Positions 54,376 to 63,206 of a stretch of DNA of 64,000 nucleotides are shown one piece after another. Numbering within the stretch: position 1 is the stretch's first letter; every line of letters begins with the position of its first letter. The DNA comes from DATFYM01 sp035315065 (lineage in GTDB: Bacteria; Acidobacteriota; Terriglobia; UBA7540), in the NCBI GenBank assembly GCA_035315065.1, contig DATFYM010000207.1, positions 1-64,000 on the forward strand. Reading direction: 5' to 3'. A model generated the notes under the pieces. That model worked only from the letters and a program-made list of their open reading frames with translations. It ran no database searches and was not told the origin of the DNA. Made by a program: the position numbers and the translations under genes.

Positions 54376-54846
54376 CTAAAGCCCCGCCCTTCCGCTTTCC
54401 GGGCGATGGAAAGCCAGGACCGCAGCCGCCACAATCGCCGGCAGCAGCCACCACGCTACAAAGCCCGCCTGCCAGACGAGGTTCGGAACCCCGGCATGCT
54501 GCCCGAGCCATTCGAATCCGCGCCAAACGGGCTTAGCCGTCGCAATGCCGAGGATCCAGGAAAGGGCACAGCAGACCCAGACGGGCAGCATCCCGGCGCG
54601 CTCGCCCTCAAGCTGGTGGGCGCGAAAGCGCACCATAAGCTGGGTGCGCTTCACAAGTTCCGGGTCAACCTGCACCGTCACGGATCGCAGCGACTGCAAG
54701 GCTCGCTCCGTGGCATCACTCAGGCCGGCGCAACGCGCGCATTCCTCGATGTGCCGGTCGAGCCAAAGCCGCTCGTCGGGAGAGATCGTCTCGATGCGTG
54801 CCTTCGCGATCAAGCGCTCAACTCGCTCGTGTGAGTTATCGTCCAT
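54376..54846 (-). CDS. Anti-sigma factor with zinc finger (zf-HC2 type)
   Basis: 156 residues from the ATG at 54846, 11 bases inside the end of the sigma gene; a longer start at 54867 exists. LDRHIEECARC gives the HxxxCxxC zinc motif of ZAS-type anti-sigma factors. After a linker there are two membrane segments (PVWVCCALSWILGIA; FVAWWLLPAIVAAAVLAF). It would hold the ECF sigma factor at the membrane until a signal arrives. Confidence 0.85.
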   Translation of the reverse strand: MDDNSHERVERLIAKARIETISPDERLWLDRHIEECARCAGLSDATERALQSLRSVTVQVDPELVKRTQLMVRFRAHQLEGERAGMLPVWVCCALSWILGIATAKPVWRGFEWLGQHAGVPNLVWQAGFVAWWLLPAIVAAAVLAFHRPESGRAGL

Positions 54847-55453
54847 GGTCCTTCTCCAATTTCTCACGCAACGCCGCCAAGCCGCGGTAAAGCCGCGATT
54901 TCACGCTGGAAAGTGGCGCGCTGGTGACCGCCGCGATTTCCTCCAGTTGCAGATCCTCCTGGAAGCGCAGCATCAGCACCTCTCGATAGGCGGCCGGCAG
55001 GCACGCCAGCGCCGCACGGACGTGCTCACCCTCTTCTTCAGCGGCGAGCAGGTCAATGAGCGCAGCACTCGACGGATTCGCCGGCTCGAAGCCCGGCTTT
55101 CCTTCTCCTGGGTCGCCGAGGTCGTCGAGGCTGGCGGGACTGGCGGCGGGCGACTTCTGGCGCCGCAGCATGTCGATCACGAGGTGACGCGCGATGGCAA
55201 AAAGCCAGGTCTCAAACTTCGCTTTGCCGTTGTACTGGTAGCCGCGCTCCAGCACCCGGATCCAGGTTTCCTGAAACAACTCCTCGGCCTCCTCGCGCCG
55301 TCCGGTGAGATAAAGCAGGTAGCGGAACAGGCGGAACTGGTACTGCCCGATCAGGTGGTCGAGCAACTCCGGGTCACGGCGCCGGAGTCCGCGCGCCAGG
55401 CTCTGGGTCTCAAGCTCCATCGAATTGGCAAACCAGCAAAGTATCGCGCTCAT
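54836..55453 (-). CDS. ECF-type RNA polymerase sigma factor
   Basis: 205 residues; starts at the ATG at 55453 or 55420 (MELETQS) are possible, neither with a clear ribosome site. Region 2 has FRYLLYLTGRREEAEELFQETWIRVLE and TWLFAIARHLVIDMLRRQK; region 4 has LPAAYREVLMLRFQEDLQLEEIAAVTSAPLSSVKSRLYRGL. The middle linker holds a Pro/Gly-rich stretch. The stop overlaps the anti-sigma start, giving coupled translation. Confidence 0.95.
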   Translation of the reverse strand: MSAILCWFANSMELETQSLARGLRRRDPELLDHLIGQYQFRLFRYLLYLTGRREEAEELFQETWIRVLERGYQYNGKAKFETWLFAIARHLVIDMLRRQKSPAASPASLDDLGDPGEGKPGFEPANPSSAALIDLLAAEEEGEHVRAALACLPAAYREVLMLRFQEDLQLEEIAAVTSAPLSSVKSRLYRGLAALREKLEKDHGR

Positions 55454-55540
55454 TCTAGCTGGGTATACGAGTGAGGGTCGAAAAAAGACGCACGGCAGAC
55501 GGAGGGTATGGCAGAAAGAGGGAACCGCGAGCGACGGCTA

Positions 55541-56731
55541 CTACTGAGGCTGCTTGGGCGGAAATCGCGACTCGAAGCTTTGCACGGCGTTTCCCGACTC
55601 GATCAGGATCAGCGCGCCGGCGCCGGGCGTCGAGGTGATGAGTTTCAGCCCACGCTCCGGCCCCAGCACGCTGACGGCGGTGGCGTAGCCATCAGCCGTA
55701 ATGCCATTCGGCGCCACCACGGTGACGCTGCTTCGTCCCGTGAGCGCCATTCCTGTCTTCGGATCGACGATGTGCGAATAGCGAACGCCGCCGATCTCGA
55801 CGTGTTGCTCCGCGTCGCCGGAGGTCGAGATGCCGGCGTTGTGCAGCAGGACAAAACGATTTTGGATTCTAGATATTCTAGATATTGGATTTTGGATTGA
55901 AGAGGCGTCGCCCTCCGCCGGTTGCGGTGGCACGGTACCGGTGGGCCGCGAAGAGGGGCCGGCAAGCCGCCCCCCTACAGGTTCCAACGGCGCGATCTCG
56001 ATGCGCCAACCCGCTCGGTGTGGAGGCGGGTCGCCGACCGCGATGTCGCCCGCCGCGGCCACCAGCGCGTGTGTCACCCCAAAGCTTTGGAGCACCATGA
56101 GTGCCTGGTCCGCCGCATCGCCTTTGGCAATGCCGCCGAGGTCAAGCAGAATGCCGGGCTTCAGCAGTTGCACGGTGCGCGCCTGGGGATCGAGCTGTAC
56201 CTTCTCGTAACCGACCAGATCACGCGCGGCCGCAAGCCGTTCCCGATCTGGCAACTCGTGCCGGCGACGCGCCCGCCGCCACAGCCGTACCACGGGGCCG
56301 ACGGTGATATCGAAAGCTCCATCGGACCGGGTCGACGCTTCCTCCGCGGCAGTCAGCACGCGGAACAAGTCTTCGCTGACCTTCACCGGCGGACCGCCGG
56401 CCTTGTCGCAAAGCTGCCTGAGTTCGCTGCCCGGCTTGTAATCACTCATGATATTATCCAGCGTTTGGATTCGGTCGAAAGCGGCGCGTGAGGCTTTCGA
56501 CGCCGTGGTGGGGTCCGGGGCGTAGAGTACGATCCGAAAGATCGTGCCCATGTGCGCTTCCGAAAACCCAAAACGGGCAAGCGGAACTGAGGAGACTTCA
56601 GAGCCGTTACTTTGAACTGCGGCAGCTTGCTGCCGCTTTCCTCGAAGAGCTGCGCCAAGCCGCGGCTCTCCAAGACAAAGTGATGCGACCAAGAGGCAGG
56701 GCCAAAACTTACTTCGAGCTGAATCGACCAT
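55541..56731 (-). CDS. apbE: FAD:protein FMN transferase with in-frame insertion
   Basis: 396 residues from the ATG at 56731 (frame opens at 56821 with GTG). A signal-like N-terminus precedes MGTIFRIVLYA, TLDNIMSDYKPGSELRQL, DLGGIAKGDAAD and SGDAEQHVEIGGVRYSHIVDPKTG, the flavin- and metal-binding motifs of ApbE, which attaches FMN to Thr residues of exported redox proteins. Between WRIEIAPLEP and FVLLHNAGISTSGD there are about 44 extra residues coded by a heptad tract. Core motifs are intact. Confidence 0.88.
   Translation of the reverse strand: MVDSARSKFWPCLLVASLCLGEPRLGAALRGKRQQAAAVQSNGSEVSSVPLARFGFSEAHMGTIFRIVLYAPDPTTASKASRAAFDRIQTLDNIMSDYKPGSELRQLCDKAGGPPVKVSEDLFRVLTAAEEASTRSDGAFDITVGPVVRLWRRARRRHELPDRERLAAARDLVGYEKVQLDPQARTVQLLKPGILLDLGGIAKGDAADQALMVLQSFGVTHALVAAAGDIAVGDPPPHRAGWRIEIAPLEPVGGRLAGPSSRPTGTVPPQPAEGDASSIQNPISRISRIQNRFVLLHNAGISTSGDAEQHVEIGGVRYSHIVDPKTGMALTGRSSVTVVAPNGITADGYATAVSVLGPERGLKLITSTPGAGALILIESGNAVQSFESRFPPKQPQ
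55857..55989. repeat. Repeat insertion inside apbE
   Basis: On the plus strand gattttg, gattcta, gatattc, tagatat, tggattt, tggattg heptads (55858-55899) lead into the gaagaggcg core also seen at 50321-50430, then a GC-rich ggggccggcaagccgcccc palindromic part. The whole length is read through in frame and codes SSIQNPISRISRIQNR among other residues. Confidence 0.8.
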
Positions 56732-56862
56732 GACCAGCGCCGGACGGAACTTCCAACGAACCCTATCGTAGCACGACACTGGCTCGGCGCCGGGGGAGGT
56801 TCGTAGAATATTCGGCGACACTTGCTGTAGAGTGCTGCGATCATTCGTAGGGTTGTCTCTCG

Positions 56863-56898
56863 CGAGTTTCGAGTTAGTTTCCAGTTTCGAGTTTCGAA
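56863..56898. repeat. Heptad tract (CGAGTTT family)
   Basis: cgagttt, cgagtta, gtttcca, gtttcga, gtttcga immediately before the start codon of the FGE-like gene, occupying the usual ribosome-site position. Confidence 0.65.
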
Positions 56899-56901
56899 CT
56901 C

Positions 56902-57957
56902 ATGAAGCGTCTCCGATTAGGAATGGTGTTCATTGTCGGCGCCGGGCTTTGCTTTGCCTCCGCCTTCATCGAACGCAAGGCGGTTCGAGGTGCTGCCTCA
57001 TCCTCGGCCTACGGCCAATCGTCGTCGGAAGAGGAAGAAATAATGAAGCCGTACACCGAGACCGTTCCCGGCAGTGGCGCAAAATTCGAGATGGTCCCGA
57101 TTCCGGGCGGCACGTTCACCATGGGAAGTCCGGCTGGCGAGGCGGGCCGCTCCGAAGACGAGGGCCCGCAACACCGGGTGGCCATCCATCCGTTCTGGAT
57201 GGAGAAGTACGAGACCACCTGGAACGAGTACGACGTGTTTGCCTTTAGCCGCGACCTGACGAGCGACAAACAGCCAACGCCGGCCGACGACAAGCTCGCC
57301 GACGCTGTTACGCGCCCGACGCCGCCCTACTCGGACCCGACTTTCGATTTCGGCCGCGAGGGTCATCCCGCCATCAGCATGACTCATCATGCGGCGATGG
57401 AATACACGCGCTGGCTTTCCGCCAAGACAGGCCGAGAGTACCGCTTGCCTACCGAGGCCGAGTGGGAATACGCTTGTCGCGCGGGCTCTGACAGCGCCTT
57501 TTATTACGGCGGCGATCCCAAGCAGTTGGGCGATTACGCGTGGTTCCTGGATAATTCGGACGCGCGCCCGCACGAGGGCGGCAAGAAGAAACCGAACGCG
57601 TGGGGTCTCTACGACATGCTGGGCAATCTGGGCGAATGGGTGCTGGACGAGTACGATAAGGACTTCTACCAGAGTTTCAAGCCGGGCGAACTGCTGGTGG
57701 AGCCCGTGATGCTCCCCACCAAGAAGAAGTACCCAAACGTGGTGCGCGGCGGCTCCTGGGATGACGATGCGAAGCGGGTGCGCTGCGCTGCCCGCCAAGC
57801 GTCTAATCCCGACTGGAACTTTCAGGACCCGCAGCGCCCGCAAAGCATCTGGTGGCTCACCGACGGCACGTTTGTCGGGTTTCGCGTGGTGCGTCCGGTG
57901 GCAGAGGAAGAGAAGCTCAAAGGGGTGAAGTCCCTGGTGAAGAAGTACGATTTCTGA
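56902..57957 (+). CDS. Exported formylglycine-generating-enzyme-like (SUMF1) protein
   Basis: 351 residues with a signal peptide. FEMVPIPGGTFTMGSPAGEAGRSEDEGPQHRV opens the FGE-sulfatase domain; WMEKYETTWNEYDVF, YRLPTEAEWEYACRAG, WGLYDMLGNLGEWVLDEY and VVRGGSWDDDAKRVRCAARQ follow. The second catalytic Cys of true FGE is not evident, so it is likely a member of the family with another role, such as nonheme-iron or binding activity. No sulfatase is nearby. Confidence 0.88.
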   Translation: MKRLRLGMVFIVGAGLCFASAFIERKAVRGAASSSAYGQSSSEEEEIMKPYTETVPGSGAKFEMVPIPGGTFTMGSPAGEAGRSEDEGPQHRVAIHPFWMEKYETTWNEYDVFAFSRDLTSDKQPTPADDKLADAVTRPTPPYSDPTFDFGREGHPAISMTHHAAMEYTRWLSAKTGREYRLPTEAEWEYACRAGSDSAFYYGGDPKQLGDYAWFLDNSDARPHEGGKKKPNAWGLYDMLGNLGEWVLDEYDKDFYQSFKPGELLVEPVMLPTKKKYPNVVRGGSWDDDAKRVRCAARQASNPDWNFQDPQRPQSIWWLTDGTFVGFRVVRPVAEEEKLKGVKSLVKKYDF

Positions 57958-58010
57958 CGGGCACGTTTTCACCAGCGAGTTCGAGTGCTCAGATCGTAGG
58001 AGGTAGTCAA

Positions 58011-58223
58011 ATGGCCGATGTTGAGAACCAGCAGTGGGAGACCCGGCTAGTCAAAGGTGGATTCCCTGACCGGGACTTTGACATTCAGTTCTGGCAGGAA
58101 CAGGGCGACGAGGCGATCTTTCGGGCGGCGTGGGAAATGGTCGAACTGGCAGAGGAGCTCAAGCATGGTGGGAAGCCCACACTACAAAGAACTCTTACAA
58201 CTCTTACACGATCATCAGGTTGA
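58011..58223 (+). CDS. Small protein, partner of nucleotidyltransferase
   Basis: 70 residues; a textbook TAGGAGG ribosome site seven bases before the ATG. WETRLVKGGFPDRDFDIQFWQEQGDEAIFRAAWEMVELAEEL is a pattern I recall from small proteins encoded upstream of nucleotidyltransferase genes. Mostly helical. Its last 59 bases overlap the next gene in another frame, so the two are coupled. A toxin-antitoxin-like pair is inference. Confidence 0.75.
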   Translation: MADVENQQWETRLVKGGFPDRDFDIQFWQEQGDEAIFRAAWEMVELAEELKHGGKPTLQRTLTTLTRSSG

Positions 58224-58620
58224 ATACTTGATCGTGGGTGGCTATGCGGTGATGAAATACACCGAGCCGCGGTACACTAAAGACCTCGATCTATGGGTGC
58301 ACAACTCGCCGCAGAACTCGGTAGCGCTGTTTCACTCACTGGCGGAGTTTGGCGCTCCACTGAATCGCGACGGAGTAACGCCAGAGACCTTCACACAGGA
58401 CCAGATCACCTATCAGATCGGCATAGCCCCGGTTCGAATCGATATCCTGACACACATCTCGGGCGTTCACTTCCAGGACGCATGGCGAAAGCGAGTCGAG
58501 AGCACCTTCTTTGGCGTCCCGGTACAGTTCATTTCTTTGGACGATCTTATCGCCAACAAGAAGGCTGCTGGCCGGAGTGGGGACCTTGAGCATCTTGAGC
58601 AGATTCGCAAGAAACAATGA
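58165..58620 (+). CDS. Nucleotidyltransferase-fold protein (AbiEii/MNT-like)
   Basis: 151 residues from the ATG at 58165, with GAGGAG upstream. VEYLIVGGYAVMKYTEPRYTKDLDLWV contains the GG-x9-15-DxD signature of the pol-beta-type nucleotidyltransferase fold (DLDLW), and APVRIDILTHISGV holds the third carboxylate. ISLDDLIANKKAAGR closes the domain. Such proteins act on tRNA or partner proteins in several toxin-antitoxin systems; the target here is unknown. Confidence 0.85.
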   Translation: MVGSPHYKELLQLLHDHQVEYLIVGGYAVMKYTEPRYTKDLDLWVHNSPQNSVALFHSLAEFGAPLNRDGVTPETFTQDQITYQIGIAPVRIDILTHISGVHFQDAWRKRVESTFFGVPVQFISLDDLIANKKAAGRSGDLEHLEQIRKKQ

Positions 58621-58732
58621 GCGGGGGTTTCGGGCCAAGAAAGAGCGGAAGGGCCTTTCACTAAATCCGGAGCAAGGAGAGTGCGCGAGGATTGCTGGAA
58701 ATCGGCCGTCCTAGCGCAGGGAGGATCGTATC

Positions 58733-60022
58733 ATGAGAACGGCGAGCGAATCCGCGAGCGTAAATTCATCACGCCGAGCTTTCCTCAAAACCTCGGCGAC
58801 CATGGTTGGAGGCGCTATCGCCACGACCTTTCGTAATGTACCCGCCGTACATGCCGCCGGCAGCGACGAAATCCGGATCGGCCTCATCGGCTGCGGCGAC
58901 CGCGGTACGGGAGCGGTGGAGAACGCCTTCAACGCCGCGCCCGGCGTGAAGCTGGTGGCCATGGCCGACGTGTTCAAGGATCACCTGGACGAGAAGCTCA
59001 AGTATCTTTCGCAGTTCAAAGAGAAGGTCGACGTGCCGGCCGACCGCCAACTCGTCGGCTTCGGCGCCTTCGAGCGGCTGCTGGCCCTGGACGACGTCAA
59101 CTACGTGATCCTCGCCACGCCGCCCGGCTTCCGCCCATGGTTCATCAAGGCCGCGGTGGCGGCGGGCAAGAGCATCTTCGCCGAAAAGCCCGTGGCGGTG
59201 GATGGGCCTGGCATCCGCATGGTGCTTCAAGCCAACGAAGATGCGCAGGCTAAGGGCCTCCACATCGGCGTGGGCACGCAGCGGCGCCATCAGCGGGGAT
59301 ACCTCGAGACCATGAAGCGCATCCGGGACGGCGCCATCGGCGAGATCACCGAGGCGCGCTGTTACTGGAACCAGGGGCCGATCTGGGTGCACCCAAAGCA
59401 AGAAGGCTGGAGCGACATGGAGTGGCAGTTGCGCAACTGGTACTACTTCACGTGGCTCTGCGGCGATCACATCGTAGAGCAGCACGTCCACAACCTCGAC
59501 GTAGTGAACTGGGCCACGGCCAGCCATCCGATGAGCGCCGTGGGACTGGGCGGCCGGCAGGTGCGCACCGGCCCCGAGTACGGCAACATCTACGACCACT
59601 TCGCCATCGACTACGAGTATCCGAACGGCATCCACGTGGCCAGCTACTGCCGACAGATCCCCAACTGCGAGAACAGCGTCTCCGAAGCGCTGATCGGCAC
59701 CAAGGGTTCCTGCCAGGTGAACAAGTACACGATTACCGGCGAGAAGAGTTGGCGCCTGGAAGGGAAGGACAACCTGCCTTACGTGCAGGAGCACACGGAC
59801 CTCATTGCGGCGATTCGCGGCGGCAAGCCTTACAATGAACTCAAGGGCGTGGCGGAGAGCACGCTCACCGCGATCCTCGGCCGCACCGCCGCTTACACCG
59901 GTCAGAAGGTGACGTGGGAGCAGGCGATGAACTCCGAGGAGAGCTTGATGCCGACCAAGCTCGAGTGGGGCGAACTGGCGGTGGCGCCGGTGGCCGTGCC
60001 GGGGCAGACGAAGGTAGCGTGA
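58733..60022 (+). CDS. Tat-exported Gfo/Idh/MocA-family oxidoreductase
   Basis: 429 residues. Tat signal SSRRAFLKTSATMVGGAIATTF, then the nucleotide-binding EIRIGLIGCGDRGTGAVENA, AEKPVAVDGPGIRMV with the conserved EKP, and the C-terminal alpha/beta domain (DHIVEQHVHNLDVVNWA). Members oxidise, reduce or isomerise sugars using tightly bound NAD. Tat export fits a folded cofactor-bearing enzyme. Substrate unknown; it may serve the sugar degradation seen earlier. Confidence 0.92.
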   Translation: MRTASESASVNSSRRAFLKTSATMVGGAIATTFRNVPAVHAAGSDEIRIGLIGCGDRGTGAVENAFNAAPGVKLVAMADVFKDHLDEKLKYLSQFKEKVDVPADRQLVGFGAFERLLALDDVNYVILATPPGFRPWFIKAAVAAGKSIFAEKPVAVDGPGIRMVLQANEDAQAKGLHIGVGTQRRHQRGYLETMKRIRDGAIGEITEARCYWNQGPIWVHPKQEGWSDMEWQLRNWYYFTWLCGDHIVEQHVHNLDVVNWATASHPMSAVGLGGRQVRTGPEYGNIYDHFAIDYEYPNGIHVASYCRQIPNCENSVSEALIGTKGSCQVNKYTITGEKSWRLEGKDNLPYVQEHTDLIAAIRGGKPYNELKGVAESTLTAILGRTAAYTGQKVTWEQAMNSEESLMPTKLEWGELAVAPVAVPGQTKVA

Positions 60023-60077
60023 AGACGTCACTGGTGACTTGTCATTGGTCCGTTGCAAAAGCAAAGCAAGCAGACTG

Positions 60078-60737
60078 TCAGCAATCAGCGATCAAGCGTG
60101 CGTACGATTCAGGATCATCTACATCCACGAGCATTCCAGCATCGTTGACTTCAACCAATAGCGTGGCGTCGCGGTATTTGCGGATGACGGTGTTCGCGCC
60201 GGCGTCCGGGCTAAGGTTCGCCAGTTCTGCGAACCGCGAGCGGCTGATGAGCACCGGGTGGCCGCACTGGTTCTGATACGTGGGCAGTACCACCGGCGCA
60301 CCCGATTTTCGGAAGCCTCGGATCACGGCCTTGACGGTTTCGGCCGCGACTGCCGGGTGATCGACGAGGCACAGGACCACGGCCTCGACCGCCGCCTCCG
60401 CATCCCCTGCTGCAAGCGCCGTGAGGCCCGCCTGCAACGACGAAGTCTGGCCGCGCCGGTAGTCGCGGTTCACCACCCATTCCACGCCACCCATCCCGCA
60501 AGCCGGGACTGCGAGTTGCCCCTGGATCTCCTCCGCGCGGTGGCCCACCACCGCGACGATACGCTCCACTCCTGCTTCGCGCAGCGTGGCCACAATGGTT
60601 TCAAGGAAGGTGCGGCCGCGATACTTCAGCAGGGCCTTGTGCACTCCGAGCGGCGCCATGCGCGACGACTCGCCGGCGGCCAGGATCAATCCCGCGATCG
60701 AACCTGGATGATTCTCCGTGCTGGTCGCTGGTGGCAT
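60078..60737 (-). CDS. pucB: Molybdenum cofactor nucleotidyltransferase-like protein (MobA/MocA type)
   Basis: 219 residues. Nucleotide-binding LILAAGESSRM and HKALLKYRGRTFLE, RGQTSSLQAGL, LVDHPAVAAETV and GHPVLISRSRF are the MocA/PucB set; this family transfers CMP to molybdopterin for xanthine dehydrogenase. The following gene (XdhC-like, 60744-61565) is 6 bases away on the same strand and upstream, so the two form an operon that probably serves the enzyme at 39038-42810. Confidence 0.88.
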   Translation of the reverse strand: MPPATSTENHPGSIAGLILAAGESSRMAPLGVHKALLKYRGRTFLETIVATLREAGVERIVAVVGHRAEEIQGQLAVPACGMGGVEWVVNRDYRRGQTSSLQAGLTALAAGDAEAAVEAVVLCLVDHPAVAAETVKAVIRGFRKSGAPVVLPTYQNQCGHPVLISRSRFAELANLSPDAGANTVIRKYRDATLLVEVNDAGMLVDVDDPESYARLIADC

Positions 60738-60743
60738 ACGCGG

Positions 60744-61565
60744 TCAGGAAACGGGCTGGGCCTTGGGCTTGTAGGCTAGAGAGGCGACCGAAGACAACGC
60801 GTTGCGGCGCACGGCGACGATCTCGGCCACCACCGATACCGCAATCTCCTGCGGGGTGAGCGCGCCGATGTCCAGTCCCACGGGCGAGTGAACGCGCTCC
60901 CACTGCTCCGGCCCCACGCCCTCGCTTTCGAGGACCCTGGCAAACTCGATCAGCTTGCGCTTGCTGCCGACCATGCCGATGTAGCGCGCGGCAGTGGTGA
61001 TGGCCCAGCGCAGGCAGGTCAAGTCGCCCTTGTGGCCGCGCGTGGCGATGACGAGGTAAGTGAGCTCGTTGACGGTGAGCTTGGGAAAGCTCTCCTCCCA
61101 CGGGCCGGCGTGGGTGGCAACGGCTTCGGGAAAACGCCCTGGGTTGGCAAAGGCCTCGCGGTCGTCGACGATCACCGTCTCGAACCCGGCGATGTTAGCA
61201 ACTTTGGAAACAGAGAGCGAGACGTGCCCGCCGCCGAAAAGGATCAAGGTCGGCGTGGCCAGGATGGGTTCGACAAAAATGTCGAGCGAGCCGCCGCAGA
61301 CCAGGCCTTCGTCATACTCCGGGTTCTGGTTCAGGTTGAAGTGAAGGCGGCGCGGTTTCTCCTCGCGCATCACCTCCTGCGCCACCGACCAGACTTCCGC
61401 CTCCACGCAGCCGCCGCCCACCGTCCCCACAATCGAGCCGTCATCGCGGATCAGGATCTTCGAGCTCTCGTAGCTCGGGATCGAACCCTGCACCTGAATG
61501 ATGGTGGCCAGCGCCGCCTTGCGGCCTTCTCTTCGCAGCTTGGCGATCTCCGCGTAGATATCCAT
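60744..61565 (-). CDS. pucA: XdhC/CoxI-family molybdenum cofactor insertion factor
   Basis: 273 residues. GSIPSYESSKILIRDDGSIVGTVGGGCVEAEVW and LVCGGSLDIFVEP are the N-terminal XdhC/CoxI motif, followed by a Rossmann domain with LILFGGGHVSLSVSKVANIAGF and IGMVGSKRK. XdhC binds sulphurated molybdenum cofactor and inserts it into xanthine dehydrogenase. It starts the pucA-pucB pair, 14 kb downstream of its presumed client. Confidence 0.92.
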   Translation of the reverse strand: MDIYAEIAKLRREGRKAALATIIQVQGSIPSYESSKILIRDDGSIVGTVGGGCVEAEVWSVAQEVMREEKPRRLHFNLNQNPEYDEGLVCGGSLDIFVEPILATPTLILFGGGHVSLSVSKVANIAGFETVIVDDREAFANPGRFPEAVATHAGPWEESFPKLTVNELTYLVIATRGHKGDLTCLRWAITTAARYIGMVGSKRKLIEFARVLESEGVGPEQWERVHSPVGLDIGALTPQEIAVSVVAEIVAVRRNALSSVASLAYKPKAQPVS

Positions 61566-61618
61566 AGTCCTCGCCCTTGAGGTTAGACTCGGCTGCGAGC
61601 CCCTGTCAATCGCTTGGT

Positions 61619-61642
61619 AGCGCGGGCCTCTCGCCCGCTCTT
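61619..61642. repeat. REP-like palindrome, single arm
   Basis: agcgcgggcctctcgcccgctctt is close to one arm of the element inserted in allantoicase (31691-31718), with the same internal gcgggc/gcccgc pairing. Located in the intergenic gap, which shows that the allantoicase insert is a dispersed element. Confidence 0.65.
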
Positions 61643-61658
61643 CGCTCCCCGGTGAAGG

Positions 61659-63206
61659 CTACTCCACGCTCGCATCGAAGACCCCGGTCTCGATCCGCCC
61701 GCCGTGCTTCACCTGGACGAAGATGCGGTAGAGGCCCGGCAGCGGGAAGCCGTAAGGGAACGATACCTTGGCTTCCAGGTGACTAGTCGTGTCGGATGAC
61801 ATTCCTTGCATTCCGGGCATCGCCGACATGGACAGATCGCCGCCGGGGAGACCCGACTGGGCAATTTCCAGCGCCGCCATGGAAACCGAGCCCGAGGGGT
61901 GAACGTGAGCGAAAACCGAGAGGTCGGCGCCGATGAACTCGGCGTGGCCCGGCATCCCCATGTAGGGCTCCATGTCGTCCACCGGCTTCCCCTCCGCGTC
62001 TTCGACGACGAACTGGAACGACGTGGCGACCTTCGCCTTCAGCGCCCCGGCCGGCCGCTCCCACACCATGCGGCCACCGTCGGGCAGGTTGGAGATGGTG
62101 GACCCGAGGATGGAACCGCTGGCGGCGACCGCGGCCGCAGCAAGGGGGTCGCCGGTCCACTTGCAGTCGTCGCCGGTCATAAGAGCACCCGCGATCTCCG
62201 GCAGCGTGACCTCACCCACCTGCGTCTCGGGGAAGCCGCTGCTGTGGACGATGTCCGCAAAGATCCGGTAGCGGCCCGGCGGCATGGCGGGTAGCCGTTC
62301 CACGAAGACGCCAGGCTCGATCTGGTCCGGATGCAGATGCCAGAAGGCATCCATTGCCGGCACCCGCACCAGGAACAGGTGCATGAGGTGGTTGTGGTCA
62401 GGAATTAGGTCATCCAGCCGGGTTTCCGAGGGCAGCCCGAAGCGCGTCCCCAAGCGCCCGGCCTCCCCGCGCAGCAGCAGCCGCCCGCCCGGCTCGAGCG
62501 TCGCGTGAACCAGGGGCGGCTTGTAAACGTTATTCGCGTATCTCGCCGCCTCCGTGTTCCACCACGAACCACCCAGGAAAATGAGGCCCAACACCAGAGC
62601 GGCGGCGATGGCCATCACCACGCGGGCGCGGCGCCGGCTGGGCGCGGTGGGCGCGATCCCCGGTTCCAGCCTGGCTTCCCGCGCTCCGGCGCCGGCAATA
62701 GACACCGCGCCCGCGGCCAGCAACGCCAGCATCAGCAAAAGGATTCCACCCAGCGGCTTCTGCATGGGCAACACCCGCTGCGCCACGGACGGGACGGGGA
62801 CCGCCAGTTCCCCTTGGCCGCGCGCGCCCTCGACCATGATGCGCACTTGCAGGGCCCCGCCTTCCATCAGCCACAGGCTGCCGGTAAAGAATTGCGGGTC
62901 CTGCTTCGATGGGACGGCGACGTCCGGTGTGGGCGGGTACTCGGAGCCGGCGCCCGTCAGACGTAGCGGCACGATGCACACCTCTTGCACGTCGCTGGAC
63001 TGAATGCGGATTTCGATCTCGGCCACGCCTGGAATCACCAGCGGCAGGCGGACGGTCACGAAGAGAGGGTAGGGACCCGCGTTGCCCTCAAAGAAAACGT
63101 CGGGGCTGCCGACGTGAGCGCTGGCCGGGGAGGAGAAGAAAGTCAAAAGGCAAAAGGCAAAGAGCCCGCCCTGAGCGCAGCGAAGGGGCAAGAGGAAAAG
63201 ATTCAA
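61659..63206 (-). CDS. Exported membrane protein with His/Met-rich domains, possible metal role
   Basis: About 515 residues with a TTG start near 63206; the start is uncertain because a heptad repeat runs up to it and no ribosome site is seen. A signal-type segment ending in SPASA precedes a beta domain (VGSPDVFFEGNAGPYPLFVTVRLP), two membrane segments (GGILLLMLALLAAGAVSIAG; VVMAIAAALVLGLIFLGGSWW), and two beta domains with HNHLMHLFLVRVPAMDAFWHLHP and FAHVHPSGSVSM. Met-rich SAMPGMQGMSS follows. Copper or other metal handling is inference. Confidence 0.65.
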   Translation of the reverse strand: MNLFLLPLRCAQGGLFAFCLLTFFSSPASAHVGSPDVFFEGNAGPYPLFVTVRLPLVIPGVAEIEIRIQSSDVQEVCIVPLRLTGAGSEYPPTPDVAVPSKQDPQFFTGSLWLMEGGALQVRIMVEGARGQGELAVPVPSVAQRVLPMQKPLGGILLLMLALLAAGAVSIAGAGAREARLEPGIAPTAPSRRRARVVMAIAAALVLGLIFLGGSWWNTEAARYANNVYKPPLVHATLEPGGRLLLRGEAGRLGTRFGLPSETRLDDLIPDHNHLMHLFLVRVPAMDAFWHLHPDQIEPGVFVERLPAMPPGRYRIFADIVHSSGFPETQVGEVTLPEIAGALMTGDDCKWTGDPLAAAAVAASGSILGSTISNLPDGGRMVWERPAGALKAKVATSFQFVVEDAEGKPVDDMEPYMGMPGHAEFIGADLSVFAHVHPSGSVSMAALEIAQSGLPGGDLSMSAMPGMQGMSSDTTSHLEAKVSFPYGFPLPGLYRIFVQVKHGGRIETGVFDASVE

